64,000 nucleotides of DNA from Micromonospora yangpuensis (GCF_900091615.1 NZ_FMIA01000002.1:6138001-6202000); one strand, 5' to 3'. Counted from the first letter of the stretch, positions 18,231 through 27,302 are shown. Notes: generated from the sequence alone by a model not told the origin. Program-made: numbers and translations.

Positions 18231-19984
18231 GCGAGCCACGCGAGCGAACCGTCGACGCCGTGGGCGGCCCGCTGGCGACCGGGCCGCTGCGGGTCGGCAA
18301 CGCCTCCGGGTTCTACGGCGACCGCTTCACCGCCTGGCGGGAGATGCTCGACGGTGGCGAACTGGACGTGTTGACCGGTGACTACCTGGCCGAGCTGACC
18401 ATGGTCATCCTCGGCCGAGACCGGGCGCGCGACGCCGGCCTGGGTTACGCCCGGACGTTCCTGCGCCAACTGGAGGACACCCTCGGCACCGCGCTGGAGC
18501 GCGGGGTACGCATCGTGACCAACGCCGGTGGGCTGAACCCGGCCGGTCTGGCCGCCGCGATCGGCGCGCTCGCCGACCGGCTCGGCCTCACCGTCCGGGT
18601 CGGTCACGTCGAAGGTGACGCCCTCGACCGGCCGGACGCCCTCACCGCCAATGCGTACCTCGGCGCGTTCGGCATCGCCGCCTGCCTGGATGCCGGGGCG
18701 GACGTGGTGGTCACCGGCCGGGTCACCGACGCCTCGCTGGCCGTCGGGCCGGCCGTCGCCCGGTTCGGCTGGGGGCGCGACGATCTCGACGCGCTGGCCG
18801 GGGCGACCGTCGCCGGACACCTGATCGAGTGTGGCGCGCAGGTCACCGGCGGCAACTTCAGCTTCTTCACCGAGCTGCCCGACGGCGGCCACCGGCCCGG
18901 CTTCCCGATCGCCGAGATCCACCCGGACGGCTCCGCGGTGCTCACCAAGCATCCCGGCACCGGCGGCGCGGTCACCGTGGAGACGGTCACCGCCCAACTG
19001 TTGTACGAGGTGGACGGGCTGGCGTACCTGGGGCCAGACGTGGTGACCTGGCTGGACACGGTACGCCTGCGACCGGACGGGCCGGACCGGGTACGGGTCC
19101 ACGGGACCCGGGGCACGCCGCCGCCGGAGACCCTCAAGGTGGGCGTCAACCGGCTGGGCGGCTTCCGCAACTCGATGACCTTCGTGCTCTGCGGCCTCGA
19201 CATCCCCGCCAAGGCAGCGCTGGTACGCGGACAGGTCGAGGCGGCCGTCGGCCCGGCGGGGCTGGAGTTCACGCTGGCCCGTACCGACCATCCGGACGCG
19301 ACCGAGACCGAGGCGGCGAGCGCGCTGCTGCACGTACACTTGCGTGACGGTGACCGGGCGCGGGCCGGGCGGGCCTTCTCGGCGGCGGCGGTGGAGCTGG
19401 CGCTGGCCTCCTACCCGGGCTGCACGCTTACCGGCCTGCCGGGCGACGCCACCCCGTACGGCGTCTTCACCGCCGGGACCGTGCCGCAGGGCGAGGTGCC
19501 GCACGTCGCGGTCCTGCCGGACGGCACCCGGCAGCCGATCGCCCCGCCACCGGTGACCCGTTTGCAAGGGCCCCCTGTACAACAGAATGCGTTAACAAGG
19601 GGCCCTTCCTTGCGCTCTGGGCGGCGGGGGGCGTTGGGGGAGGTGGTGGGGGCACGCTCGGGCGACAAGGGCGGTGACGCCAACCTCGGGGTGTGGGCGC
19701 GCACCGACGCGACCTGGGGTTGGCTGCGCGACTGGCTGACCGTGCGGCGGCTGGCCGAGTTGCTGCCGGAGACCGCGCCGTTGACCGTCGAGCGGTACGA
19801 GCTGCCCCACCTGCGCGCGGTCAACTTCGTGATCCGGGGGCTGCTCGGGCCGGGGGTGGCCGCCTCCACGAGGTTCGATCCGCAGGCCAAGGCGTTGGGC
19901 GAGCTGCTGCGGGGGCGCATCGTCGACCTGCCCACCGACGACGGGCCGGGGGTCGGGACCATCGCGGCGGGCGGTGACCGGTGA
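18227..19984 (+). CDS. AtuA-like protein (DUF1446) of acyclic terpene/acyl-CoA catabolism
   Basis: AtuA-family protein of unknown exact reaction, required in Pseudomonas for citronellol/geraniol degradation. The 585-residue product joins the DUF1446 domain (about 1-440; NAGGLNPAGLA, GHVEGD, VTGRVTDASL) to a C-terminal AtuA-like domain (GARSGDKGGDANLG, from ~472). The linker (about 446-463) is encoded by a palindromic repeat at 19564-19613 that stays in frame. The GTG start overlaps the tetR stop; its own stop overlaps the carboxylase beta start. Gene order AtuA-beta-alpha-acyl-CoA dehydrogenase suggests branched or terpenoid acyl-CoA oxidation. Confidence 0.85.
   Translation: MSEPRERTVDAVGGPLATGPLRVGNASGFYGDRFTAWREMLDGGELDVLTGDYLAELTMVILGRDRARDAGLGYARTFLRQLEDTLGTALERGVRIVTNAGGLNPAGLAAAIGALADRLGLTVRVGHVEGDALDRPDALTANAYLGAFGIAACLDAGADVVVTGRVTDASLAVGPAVARFGWGRDDLDALAGATVAGHLIECGAQVTGGNFSFFTELPDGGHRPGFPIAEIHPDGSAVLTKHPGTGGAVTVETVTAQLLYEVDGLAYLGPDVVTWLDTVRLRPDGPDRVRVHGTRGTPPPETLKVGVNRLGGFRNSMTFVLCGLDIPAKAALVRGQVEAAVGPAGLEFTLARTDHPDATETEAASALLHVHLRDGDRARAGRAFSAAAVELALASYPGCTLTGLPGDATPYGVFTAGTVPQGEVPHVAVLPDGTRQPIAPPPVTRLQGPPVQQNALTRGPSLRSGRRGALGEVVGARSGDKGGDANLGVWARTDATWGWLRDWLTVRRLAELLPETAPLTVERYELPHLRAVNFVIRGLLGPGVAASTRFDPQAKALGELLRGRIVDLPTDDGPGVGTIAAGGDR
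19564..19613. repeat. Palindromic repeat, copy 1, inside the AtuA-like coding sequence
   Basis: A ~50-base imperfect palindrome. Read on the minus strand it begins GCAAGGAAGGGCCCC, has a centre TTAACGCATT, and closes with GGGGGCCCTTGC. It shares its long arm and centre with copy 2 at 26226-26271. I recall similar dispersed elements from Micromonosporaceae genomes. Here it sits in frame between two protein domains and is translated. Confidence 0.75.
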
Positions 19985-21582
19985 CCGTACTGGAGAGCAG
20001 TCTCGACCCGTCCGCCCCGGCCCAGCGGGCCAACCGGGCGGCGTTGCGGGAGCGCCTCGCCGAGTTGACGGCCGCCCTCGACCGGGCCCGGGCCGGTGGT
20101 GGCGAGAAGTACGTGGCCCGGCACCACGCCCGCGGTCGGCTGCTCCCCCGGGAGCGCATCGAGCTGCTGGTCGACCAGGACAGCCCGTTCCTGGAGTTGT
20201 CGCCGGTCGCCGGGTACGGCACCGACTTCCCGGTCGGGGCCGGCGTGGTCACCGGCATCGGGGTGGTCGAGGGGGTGGAGTGCCTGGTCGTGGCCAACGA
20301 CCCGACGGTGCGGGGCGGTGCGGTGAACCCGTGGTCGCTGGCGAAGACCCGCCGGGCCGGCGAGATCGCCCTGGCCAACCGGTTGCCGATGGTCAACCTG
20401 GTCGAGTCGGCCGGGGCGGACCTGCCCACCCAGGCGGAGATCTTCATTCCCGGCGGCCGGGTGTTCCGGGACCTGACCCGGCTCTCCGCAGCGAAGATCC
20501 CCACGGTCAGCGTGGTGTTCGGCAACGCCACGGCCGGTGGTGCCTACATCCCCGGCATGTCGGACTTCACGATCATGATCCGGGACCGGTCCCAGGTCTA
20601 CCTGGCCGGCCCGCCGTTGGTGCGGATGGCTACCGGCGAGGTCACCGACGACGAGTCGCTCGGCGGCGCGGTCATGCACGCCACCACCTCCGGCCTCGCC
20701 GATTTCCTCGCCGCCGACGAACGTGACGGCATCCGGCTGGCCCGGCGGTGCGTCCGCCGGCTCAACCGGCACAAACCGGGTCCGCCGCCGCGCACCGGTT
20801 CGGCCACACCTCCCAGGTACGACCCGGAGGAGCTGCTCGATCTGGTCAGCGCCGACCTGAAGGTGCCGTTCGACCCGCGTGAGGTGCTGGCCCGGCTGCT
20901 GGACGGCAGCGAGTTCGACGAGTTCAAGCCGGCCTACGGCACCGCCCTGGTCACCGGCTGGGGCGAGCTGCACGGGTACCCGGTAGGCGTACTGGCAAAT
21001 GCCCGGGGGGTGCTGTTCGGCGCGGAGGCGCAGAAGGCCACCCAGTTCATCCAGCTCGCCAACGCCGCCGACACCCCGCTGCTCTTCCTGCAGAACACCA
21101 CCGGCTTCATGGTGGGCAGCGCCTACGAGCAGGCCGGCATCATCAAGCACGGGGCTCTGATGATCAACGCGGTGGCGAACTCGACGGTGCCGCACCTGAC
21201 GGTGAACCTCGGCGCCTCGTACGGTGCAGGCAACTACGGCATGTGCGGCCGGGCGTTCGAGCCCCGGTTCCTGTTCACCTGGCCGAACGCCAGGTCGGCG
21301 GTGATGGGGCCGGCGCAGTTGGCCGGGGTGCTCTCCATCGTGGCCCGGCAGGCCGCCGCCGCCCGGGGCCGGGACTTCGACGCCGAGGCCGACGCCACGA
21401 TGCGGGCCACTGTGGAGCGGCAGATCGAGTCGGAGTCCGGGGCGCTCTTCCTCTCCGGCCGGCTCTACGACGACGGGGTGATCGACCCCCGGGACACCCG
21501 TACCGTGCTGGGGTTCTGCCTGTCGGCCGTGCACAACGCGCCGGTGCGGGGCAGCACCGGCTTCGGCGTCTTCCGCCCGTAG
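19981..21582 (+). CDS. Acyl-CoA carboxylase carboxyltransferase (beta) subunit
   Basis: Transfers carboxyl from biotin to an acyl-CoA, probably methylcrotonyl-, geranyl- or a related branched CoA. 533 residues with both crotonase-like halves. Acyl-CoA/oxyanion motifs seen: ESAGADLPTQ, GNATAGGAYIPGMSD, and in the second half GAGNYGMCGRAFEPRF. Close to MccB/LiuB/AtuC. The start overlaps the AtuA-like stop (GTGA). The alpha subunit follows after 28 bases. Confidence 0.9.
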   Translation: MTVLESSLDPSAPAQRANRAALRERLAELTAALDRARAGGGEKYVARHHARGRLLPRERIELLVDQDSPFLELSPVAGYGTDFPVGAGVVTGIGVVEGVECLVVANDPTVRGGAVNPWSLAKTRRAGEIALANRLPMVNLVESAGADLPTQAEIFIPGGRVFRDLTRLSAAKIPTVSVVFGNATAGGAYIPGMSDFTIMIRDRSQVYLAGPPLVRMATGEVTDDESLGGAVMHATTSGLADFLAADERDGIRLARRCVRRLNRHKPGPPPRTGSATPPRYDPEELLDLVSADLKVPFDPREVLARLLDGSEFDEFKPAYGTALVTGWGELHGYPVGVLANARGVLFGAEAQKATQFIQLANAADTPLLFLQNTTGFMVGSAYEQAGIIKHGALMINAVANSTVPHLTVNLGASYGAGNYGMCGRAFEPRFLFTWPNARSAVMGPAQLAGVLSIVARQAAAARGRDFDAEADATMRATVERQIESESGALFLSGRLYDDGVIDPRDTRTVLGFCLSAVHNAPVRGSTGFGVFRP

Positions 21583-21610
21583 CACCGCCAGCCGAGGGAG
21601 GACCGTACCC

Positions 21611-23572
21611 GTGATCCGGACGTTGCTGGTGGCCAACCGGGGGGAGATCGCCCGCCGGGTCGTCGCCACCTGCCGGCGCCTGGGTGTCGCCACGGTCGCC
21701 GTGCACTCCGACGCCGACGCCGACACGCCGTTGGTCGCCGAGGCCGACCAGGCGGTACGACTGCCGGGGCGCACGCCCGCCGAGACGTACCTGCGGGTGG
21801 ATGCGCTGCTGGACGCGGCCCGGCGCAGCGGCGCGGATGCCGTACACCCGGGGTACGGCTTCCTCGCCGAGAACGCCGACTTCGCGACGGCGGTGACCGA
21901 CGCCGGGCTGACCTGGGTCGGCCCACCGGCCCGGGTGATCGCCGCGATGGGTGACAAGCTGGCGGCGAAGGCGTTGCTCGCCCCTGCGGGCGTACCGATG
22001 CTGCCGACCTGGACCGACCCCGACCTGATCACGGAGTACCCGGTGCTGGTCAAGGCGTCCGCGGGCGGTGGCGGCCGGGGCATGCGAATCGTCCGCGACG
22101 CCGCCGGGTTGGCCGGGGCGGTGGCCTCCGCCGGGCGCGAGGCGGCCGCCGGGTTCGGCGACGGCACGGTCTTCGTCGAGCGGTACGTCGAGGGTGGCCG
22201 CCACGTCGAGGTGCAGATCTTCGGCGACACCCACGGCACGGTAGTGGCGCTCGGGGAGCGGGACTGTTCGATCCAGCGCCGGCACCAGAAGCTGGTCGAG
22301 GAGGCCCCGGCCGGGCTCGCGCCGGAGCTGCGGCGACGACTGCACGAGGCGGCGGTGGCGGCCGGCCGGGCGGTCGACTACGTCGGGGCGGGGACGGTGG
22401 AGTTCCTGCTCGCCCCGGACGGGGCGTTCTTCTTCCTGGAGATGAACACCCGGTTGCAGGTGGAGCACCCGGTCACCGAGGCGGTCACCGGGCTGGACCT
22501 GGTCCGGCTGCAACTGCTGGTCGCCGAGGGTGCGCCGCTGCCGCTGACGGCCACCCCGCCGACCACCGGCCACGCCGTCGAGGTACGCCTCTGCGCCGAG
22601 GAGCCGGCGCGGGGCTTCCGGCCGGCCACCGGCACCCTGCACCGGTTCGCGGTGCCCGGCGTCACGGACACGTTCACCCCGGCCCGGGGGCTGCGCCTGG
22701 ACTCCGGGGTGACCGACGGTTCGGTGGTGGGGGTGCACTACGACTCGATGCTGGCCAAGCTGGTCGCCTGGGGTGAGACCCGCACCGAGGCGGTCCGGGC
22801 GCTGGCCGGCGCGCTGGCCCGGGCCGAGGTGCACGGGGTGGCCACCAACCGGGACCTGCTGGTCCGGGTGCTGCGCAGCCCCGAGTTCGGCGCCGCCGAG
22901 GTGGACACCGGGTTCCTGGACCGGCACGACGCGGTCTTCGCCCCGCTGCTGCCGGCCGACGAGCTGCCCCTGGTCGCCCTGGCCGGCGCGCTCGCCCTGG
23001 CGGCGGACCGCCGGGCCAACGCCCCGGTGCTCGCCGGGCTGCCCTCGGGCTGGCGCAACGTGCCGGCGTTCCCGCAGGTCACCCGGTTCGCCGGGGCGGA
23101 CGGCGGTGAACTTGCCGTCCGGTACCGGCTGGACCGCACCGGCGCGTTGGCGGACTGGTCCACCGATCCGGGGACCGACCGGCAGGTGACGCTGGTCGGG
23201 GCGGCCCCGGACCGGGTGGTGCTCGACGTCGACGGGGTGCGGCGGGCGTACCGCGTACACCGGGTGGGGTCCGAGGTCTTCGTGGACGGTCCGGACGGGG
23301 CGGCGAGCCTGACCGAGCTGCCGCGTCTCCCGCCGCCCACCGTGGCGCTGGCGGCCGGTTCGCTGCTCGCCCCGCTGCCCGGCACGGTGACCCGGACGCA
23401 CGTCGGGGTCGGCCAGCGGGTGACCGCCGGTGACCTGCTGCTGACCCTGGAGGCGATGAAGCTGGAGCACCCGGTCGTCGCCCCGGCCGACGGGCTGGTC
23501 AGCGAGCTACCGGTGCCGACCGGCGGCCAGGTCGACACCGGCACCGTCCTGGCCGTCCTCACCCCCGAGTGA
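21611..23572 (+). CDS. Acyl-CoA carboxylase biotin-containing (alpha) subunit
   Basis: Biotin carboxylase fused to biotin carboxyl carrier domain, partner of the preceding beta subunit (MccA/LiuD/AtuF type). 653 residues. Biotin-carboxylase start LLVANRGEIA, ATP-grasp glycine loop KASAGGGGRGM, catalytic block EMNTRLQVEHPVTE, and a C-terminal biotinyl site EAMKLEH with the lysine near residue 616. The usual motif is AMKMEH; Leu for Met is tolerated in some subunits. GTG start with GGGAGG upstream. Confidence 0.92.
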   Translation: MIRTLLVANRGEIARRVVATCRRLGVATVAVHSDADADTPLVAEADQAVRLPGRTPAETYLRVDALLDAARRSGADAVHPGYGFLAENADFATAVTDAGLTWVGPPARVIAAMGDKLAAKALLAPAGVPMLPTWTDPDLITEYPVLVKASAGGGGRGMRIVRDAAGLAGAVASAGREAAAGFGDGTVFVERYVEGGRHVEVQIFGDTHGTVVALGERDCSIQRRHQKLVEEAPAGLAPELRRRLHEAAVAAGRAVDYVGAGTVEFLLAPDGAFFFLEMNTRLQVEHPVTEAVTGLDLVRLQLLVAEGAPLPLTATPPTTGHAVEVRLCAEEPARGFRPATGTLHRFAVPGVTDTFTPARGLRLDSGVTDGSVVGVHYDSMLAKLVAWGETRTEAVRALAGALARAEVHGVATNRDLLVRVLRSPEFGAAEVDTGFLDRHDAVFAPLLPADELPLVALAGALALAADRRANAPVLAGLPSGWRNVPAFPQVTRFAGADGGELAVRYRLDRTGALADWSTDPGTDRQVTLVGAAPDRVVLDVDGVRRAYRVHRVGSEVFVDGPDGAASLTELPRLPPPTVALAAGSLLAPLPGTVTRTHVGVGQRVTAGDLLLTLEAMKLEHPVVAPADGLVSELPVPTGGQVDTGTVLAVLTPE

Positions 23573-23585
23573 CCTGGAGGACCCG

Positions 23586-24944
23586 ATGGACTTCGACCTC
23601 ACCGACGAACAGGCCCAGCTCCGCGACGCGGTGCGGGCGCTTGGCCGACGGTACGGCCACGGCTACTTCGTGGCGAAGGCCAAGGCCGGCGAGCACACCA
23701 CCGAGCTGTGGAGCGAGGCCGGCCGGCTCGGCTACCTCGGGGTCAACATCCCCACCGGGTACGGCGGTGGCGGCGGCGGCATCACCGAGCTGGCCATCGT
23801 CTGCGAGGAGCTGGCCGCGGCCGGCTGCCCGTTGCTGCTGCTGGTGGTCTCCCCGGCCATCGCCGGCACGGTGATCGCCAGGCACGGTACCGAGGAACAG
23901 CGGAGTCGTTTCCTGCCCGGCCTCGCCGACGGCTCGACGAAGGTGGCCTTCGCGATCACCGAACCGGAGGCCGGGTCGAACTTCCACCAGCTCGGCACGG
24001 TGGCCCGCCGCGACGGCGACGACTGGCTGATCTCCGGCCGCAAGTGCTACATCTCCGGCGTCGACGAGGCCGACCACGTCCTGGTGGTAGCCCGGGTGCC
24101 CGCCGACCCCGACGGCACCGTCTCCCCTGGCGCCGGCGGCGCGACGGCGAGCGGTTCCCCCGACGACGGTGGCGCGACGGCGGGCGGCTCCCCCGACGAC
24201 GGTGGCGCGACGGCGGGCGGCTCCCCCGACGACGGTGGCGCGACGGCGGGCGGGAAGGGCGGGAAGGGCGCGACGGCGGGCGGGAAGGGCGCGACGGCGG
24301 GCGGCTCGCCGCGGCTCAGGCCGGCGCTGTTCGTGGTGCCGACCGACGCGCCCGGACTGACCCGGTCGCGCCTGGAGATGGAGATCGTCTCACCGGAGAA
24401 CCAGTTCCTGCTCTATCTCGACGAGGTACGGGTCCCGGCCGACGCGCTGGTCGGCGGGTCGGTGGACGCCGGGTTGCCGGCGCTCTTCGCCGGGCTCAAC
24501 CCGGAGCGGATCACGGTGGCCGCGATGGGTGTCGGCACGGGCCGGTACGCCCTGGAACGGGCCTCGGAGTACACCGCCACCCGCCGGGTGTGGCGCGGCC
24601 GGAGCATCGGGTCGCACCAGGGGGTGGCCCATCCGTTGGCCCACGCGGCGGTGCAGGTCGAGTTGGCCCGGCTGATGATCTACAAGGCGGCCACCCGTTA
24701 CGACGCCGGCCGGGACCTGGAGGCGGGGATCGCCGGCAACCTGGCCAAGTACGCCGCCGGGGAGGCCGCCGCACTCGCCGTGGACACCGCCGTCCAGGCG
24801 CTCGGCGGGGCCGGCATGACCACCGAGTACGGGGTGGCGACCCTGCTCGGGGCGGTCCGGGCCGGCCGGATCGCCCCGGTCAGCCGGGAGATGATCCTCA
24901 ACTTCGTCGCCCAGCACGTGCTGGGCCAGGAGAAGTCCTACTGA
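23586..24944 (+). CDS. Acyl-CoA dehydrogenase with repeat-encoded insertion
   Basis: FAD-dependent alpha,beta-dehydrogenation of an acyl-CoA, feeding the carboxylase encoded just upstream (citronellyl- or isovaleryl-CoA dehydrogenase-like). The N-terminal helical, middle beta and C-terminal helical domains are recognisable (AITEPEAGSNF, GRKCYISG, QALGGAGMTTEYGV). At 452 residues it exceeds the usual ~385 because residues ~183-240 are a Gly/Ala/Ser/Asp repeat inserted in the middle domain. ATG after GGAGG. The catalytic Glu assignment is uncertain by eye. Confidence 0.88.
   Translation: MDFDLTDEQAQLRDAVRALGRRYGHGYFVAKAKAGEHTTELWSEAGRLGYLGVNIPTGYGGGGGGITELAIVCEELAAAGCPLLLLVVSPAIAGTVIARHGTEEQRSRFLPGLADGSTKVAFAITEPEAGSNFHQLGTVARRDGDDWLISGRKCYISGVDEADHVLVVARVPADPDGTVSPGAGGATASGSPDDGGATAGGSPDDGGATAGGSPDDGGATAGGKGGKGATAGGKGATAGGSPRLRPALFVVPTDAPGLTRSRLEMEIVSPENQFLLYLDEVRVPADALVGGSVDAGLPALFAGLNPERITVAAMGVGTGRYALERASEYTATRRVWRGRSIGSHQGVAHPLAHAAVQVELARLMIYKAATRYDAGRDLEAGIAGNLAKYAAGEAAALAVDTAVQALGGAGMTTEYGVATLLGAVRAGRIAPVSREMILNFVAQHVLGQEKSY
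24135..24306. repeat. 33-bp coding minisatellite in the acyl-CoA dehydrogenase gene
   Basis: Three 33-base units (24135-24167, 24168-24200, 24201-24233), the second and third identical, encode GGATAGGSPDD-type peptides. Derived shorter units encoding GGATAGGKGGK and GATAGGKG follow. All lengths are multiples of three, so the frame is kept. Confidence 0.9.
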
Positions 24945-24951
24945 CCGTTGG

Positions 24952-25722
24952 TCACCTCGCCACGGTGAGGATCTCGGCGCCGTCGTCGGTGATGGCGATG
25001 GTGTGCTCGCTGTGCGCCGTCCGGCAGCCGGTCGCGCTGCGCAGGGTCCAGCCGTCGGCGTCGGTGACCAGCTCGGCGGTGTCCGCCATGATCCACGGCT
25101 CCAGGGCCAGCAGCAGCCCGGGGCGGAGCCGGTAACCGCGACCGGGCCGTCCGGTGTTGGCCACGTGCGGGCCCTGGTGCATCGTCGAACCGACCCCGTG
25201 CCCACCGAACTCGGTGTTGATCCGGTAGCCCGCCGCGCTGAGCACCGAGCCGATTGCGTGGGAGAGGTCGCCGATCCGCGCACCGGGGCCGGCCGCGGCG
25301 ATCCCCGCCCGCAACGCGCGCTCGGTCGCGTCGATCATCGCCAGGCTCTCCGCGGGCCGGGTATCGCCGACGACGAAGCTGATGGCCGAGTCGGCGACGA
25401 CTCCACCCAGGGAGACCGCGAGGTCGAGCGAGAGCAGATCGCCGTCGGCGAGTTGGTAGTCGTGCGGCAGACCGTGCAGCACAGCGTCGTTTACCGAGGT
25501 GCAGATGTAGTGGCCGAACGGTCCACGACCGAAGGACGGTTCGTAGTCGACGTAGCAGGACTGCGCCCCCGCCTCGACGATCATCTGTTCGGCCCAGCGG
25601 TCGATGTCCAGCAGGTTCGTGCCGACCGTGCTGCGGTCCTTCAGGGTCTGCAGCACGTCGGCGACCAGGGCACCGGTCTCCCTGCCCTGCCGCAGCTCGG
25701 TGGGGCCCAGAATCTCGATCAT
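24952..25722 (-). CDS. map: Type I methionine aminopeptidase
   Basis: Removes N-terminal methionine from nascent proteins. The pita-bread metal ligands are in place: two Asp in LSLDLAVSLGGVVADSAIS, His in GGHGVGSTMH, Glu in LALEPWIM and Glu in AHSEHTIAI. About 256 residues. The start is ATG 25722, with GAGGGAAGG upstream; a longer GTG-initiated frame has no ribosome site. It is convergent with the acyl-CoA dehydrogenase (7-base gap) and divergent from a small XRE regulator. Probably one of several map paralogues, as usual in actinomycetes. Confidence 0.93.
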   Translation of the reverse strand: MIEILGPTELRQGRETGALVADVLQTLKDRSTVGTNLLDIDRWAEQMIVEAGAQSCYVDYEPSFGRGPFGHYICTSVNDAVLHGLPHDYQLADGDLLSLDLAVSLGGVVADSAISFVVGDTRPAESLAMIDATERALRAGIAAAGPGARIGDLSHAIGSVLSAAGYRINTEFGGHGVGSTMHQGPHVANTGRPGRGYRLRPGLLLALEPWIMADTAELVTDADGWTLRSATGCRTAHSEHTIAITDDGAEILTVAR

Positions 25723-25788
25723 GCAGCGCCTTCCCTCAACTGCCAATAAGAATCCCGGCCATACTATCCCGGTACTAGAATCGGAGTC

Positions 25789-26085
25789 ATGGTCAGGTTG
25801 CCGCTCACTCCCGAGGAGGTCGAGCGCGGGCAGCGCCTCGGCGCTCTGCTGCGTCGCGCCCGGGGAGACCGGTCGATGCTGCGCACCGCGCTCGCCGCCG
25901 GCATCTCACCGGAGACCCTTCGCAAGATCGAGTCCGGCCGGGTGGCCACCCCGGCCTTCTCCACCATCGCCGTGATCGCCGGCGTCCTCGACCTCTCCCT
26001 CGACACGGTCTGGACGGAGATCAGCCAGCCGGCCGAAGACCTCACCGGACCGATCCACCCCGCCGACGAACGCCTGGCCTCCTGA
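25789..26085 (+). CDS. Small XRE-family DNA-binding protein
   Basis: 98-residue predicted transcription factor with a helix-turn-helix (RTALAAGISPETLRKIESGR, then TPAFSTIAVIAGVLDLSLD). No other domain. It starts 66 bases from the divergent map gene and may control it. A GGAG lies only two bases before ATG, so initiation may be leaderless or weak. A TACTAT hexamer is at about 25763-25768. Confidence 0.75.
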   Translation: MVRLPLTPEEVERGQRLGALLRRARGDRSMLRTALAAGISPETLRKIESGRVATPAFSTIAVIAGVLDLSLDTVWTEISQPAEDLTGPIHPADERLAS

Positions 26086-26225
26086 CCCACCCCTGTCCCG
26101 CCGCCCCGCCTGCCCCGCCGCCCCGGCCCCGCCCCGGCCCAGCTGCCCCGCCGCCCCGGCCTGCCCCGGCCCAGCCCAGTTGCCCCGCCGCCCGGCGTGC
26201 TCCGGCCCTGGGGTGAGGTGTGAGC

Positions 26226-26271
26226 GGGGAACCCTTCTCTACCAAATGCGTTAATAGGGGGCCCTTCCTTT
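26226..26271. repeat. Palindromic repeat, copy 2, intergenic
   Basis: Second member of the family seen at 19564-19613: minus-strand arm AAAGGAAGGGCCCCC and centre TTAACGCATTT, with a partial closing arm. It lies between convergent genes and abuts the stop codon of the membrane protein at 26271, so it could act as a bidirectional terminator. Confidence 0.75.
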
Positions 26272-27302
26272 CACCCGGTGGTGCGGCAGGCGGCGTCGAT
26301 GCGGTGCACCGGACGCACCCGCCGGCCCAGCCCCTCCAGCAACGAGTCCTCGATGTGGAAGTCGTGGATCCGCAACCGGTGCCGGGGCAGCTCCTCCTCG
26401 GCGGGGCAGAGCACCTGAGCCCGTACCTGGTCGACCGGGACGTACCGCACGCCGCCGCGCTCCTGCAGGATCACCATGCTGACGTCGTCGACGCTGACGA
26501 CGTGCCCCCGGAGGTCCTCGGTCGCCTGCGGACCGGCCACCGTGGTCACCGTCAGCGGCAGCACCGGCGTGCTGATCACCGGCAACGCCGCCCAGACGAT
26601 CACCGCCGCCACGGCGAGCTCGGTGAGCGTGCTCAGCGGCCGGATCACCCGGGCCGGCAGTGGCCCGGCGATGGCCAGGGCCAGCACCGGCGGCGCGACC
26701 AACAGCACGACCACCAGCAGCTCCCGCTGCGCCACCGCGTCGGTCAGGGTGGCCCAGAAGAACCAGAGGTACCCGCCGAGCAGCCCGACGACGATCAGCA
26801 CCCGGGGGCCGAGCCGGTCGTGCAGCCGGGCCGGGCCGAGTTGGAACGCGGCGGCGAACGCGGGCAGCAGCAGCGGCAGGTAGAGCAGCTTCCAGGTGAT
26901 CAGGGCGAGCAGGAAGCTGGCCACCACGAACCAGTCGGGAGTGATCTCGGTCCAGCGGGCGAAGAGCGGCCGGCGGAACGTCGCCGGCATCCGGTCGGCG
27001 CTGACCGCCAGCACCGCGCCGAGGGCGAAGACCGCGACCAGCGCGGTGGAGAGCAGCCGGGCCGCCGTGGTGAGGAACCCGGCGACCAGGTTGACCGGGC
27101 CCACGTTGGCCACCAGCAGCAGAGTGGTCTGCAGCTCACCGCCGGCCTCGACGCCGAGCCGGAGCACCGAGAAGACCGCCGGCACCCCCACCACCGCCGT
27201 CCAGAACGACTGGCTGGCCCGGGCCCGACGCTCCGGGTCGGCCCGTACCGCCCGTCCCCGGACCGACCCGGCCTCCGTTGTCGGGTCGGTGGATCCCCTC
27301 AC
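26271..27302 (-). CDS. Polytopic membrane protein, unknown function
   Basis: About 343 residues with roughly seven or eight hydrophobic helices (for example VVASFLLALITWKLLYLPLLL written in part as LLALITWKLLYLPLLL, and VLIVVGLLGGYLWFF) and a ~75-residue C-terminal soluble tail. I recognise no catalytic motif. The start is GTG 27302, which overlaps the stop of the upstream binding-protein gene as GTGA; the longer open frame runs through that gene. The tight coupling suggests a shared envelope function with the lipoprotein. The stop codon touches a palindromic repeat. Confidence 0.75.
   Translation of the reverse strand: MRGSTDPTTEAGSVRGRAVRADPERRARASQSFWTAVVGVPAVFSVLRLGVEAGGELQTTLLLVANVGPVNLVAGFLTTAARLLSTALVAVFALGAVLAVSADRMPATFRRPLFARWTEITPDWFVVASFLLALITWKLLYLPLLLPAFAAAFQLGPARLHDRLGPRVLIVVGLLGGYLWFFWATLTDAVAQRELLVVVLLVAPPVLALAIAGPLPARVIRPLSTLTELAVAAVIVWAALPVISTPVLPLTVTTVAGPQATEDLRGHVVSVDDVSMVILQERGGVRYVPVDQVRAQVLCPAEEELPRHRLRIHDFHIEDSLLEGLGRRVRPVHRIDAACRTTG

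Noticed and set aside
19411..22239. Very long minus-strand open frame (942 codons) opposite the AtuA/carboxylase genes
   Set aside because: Shadow of high-GC codon bias. The plus strand encodes clear carboxylase and AtuA-like domains, and the antisense peptide has no domain.
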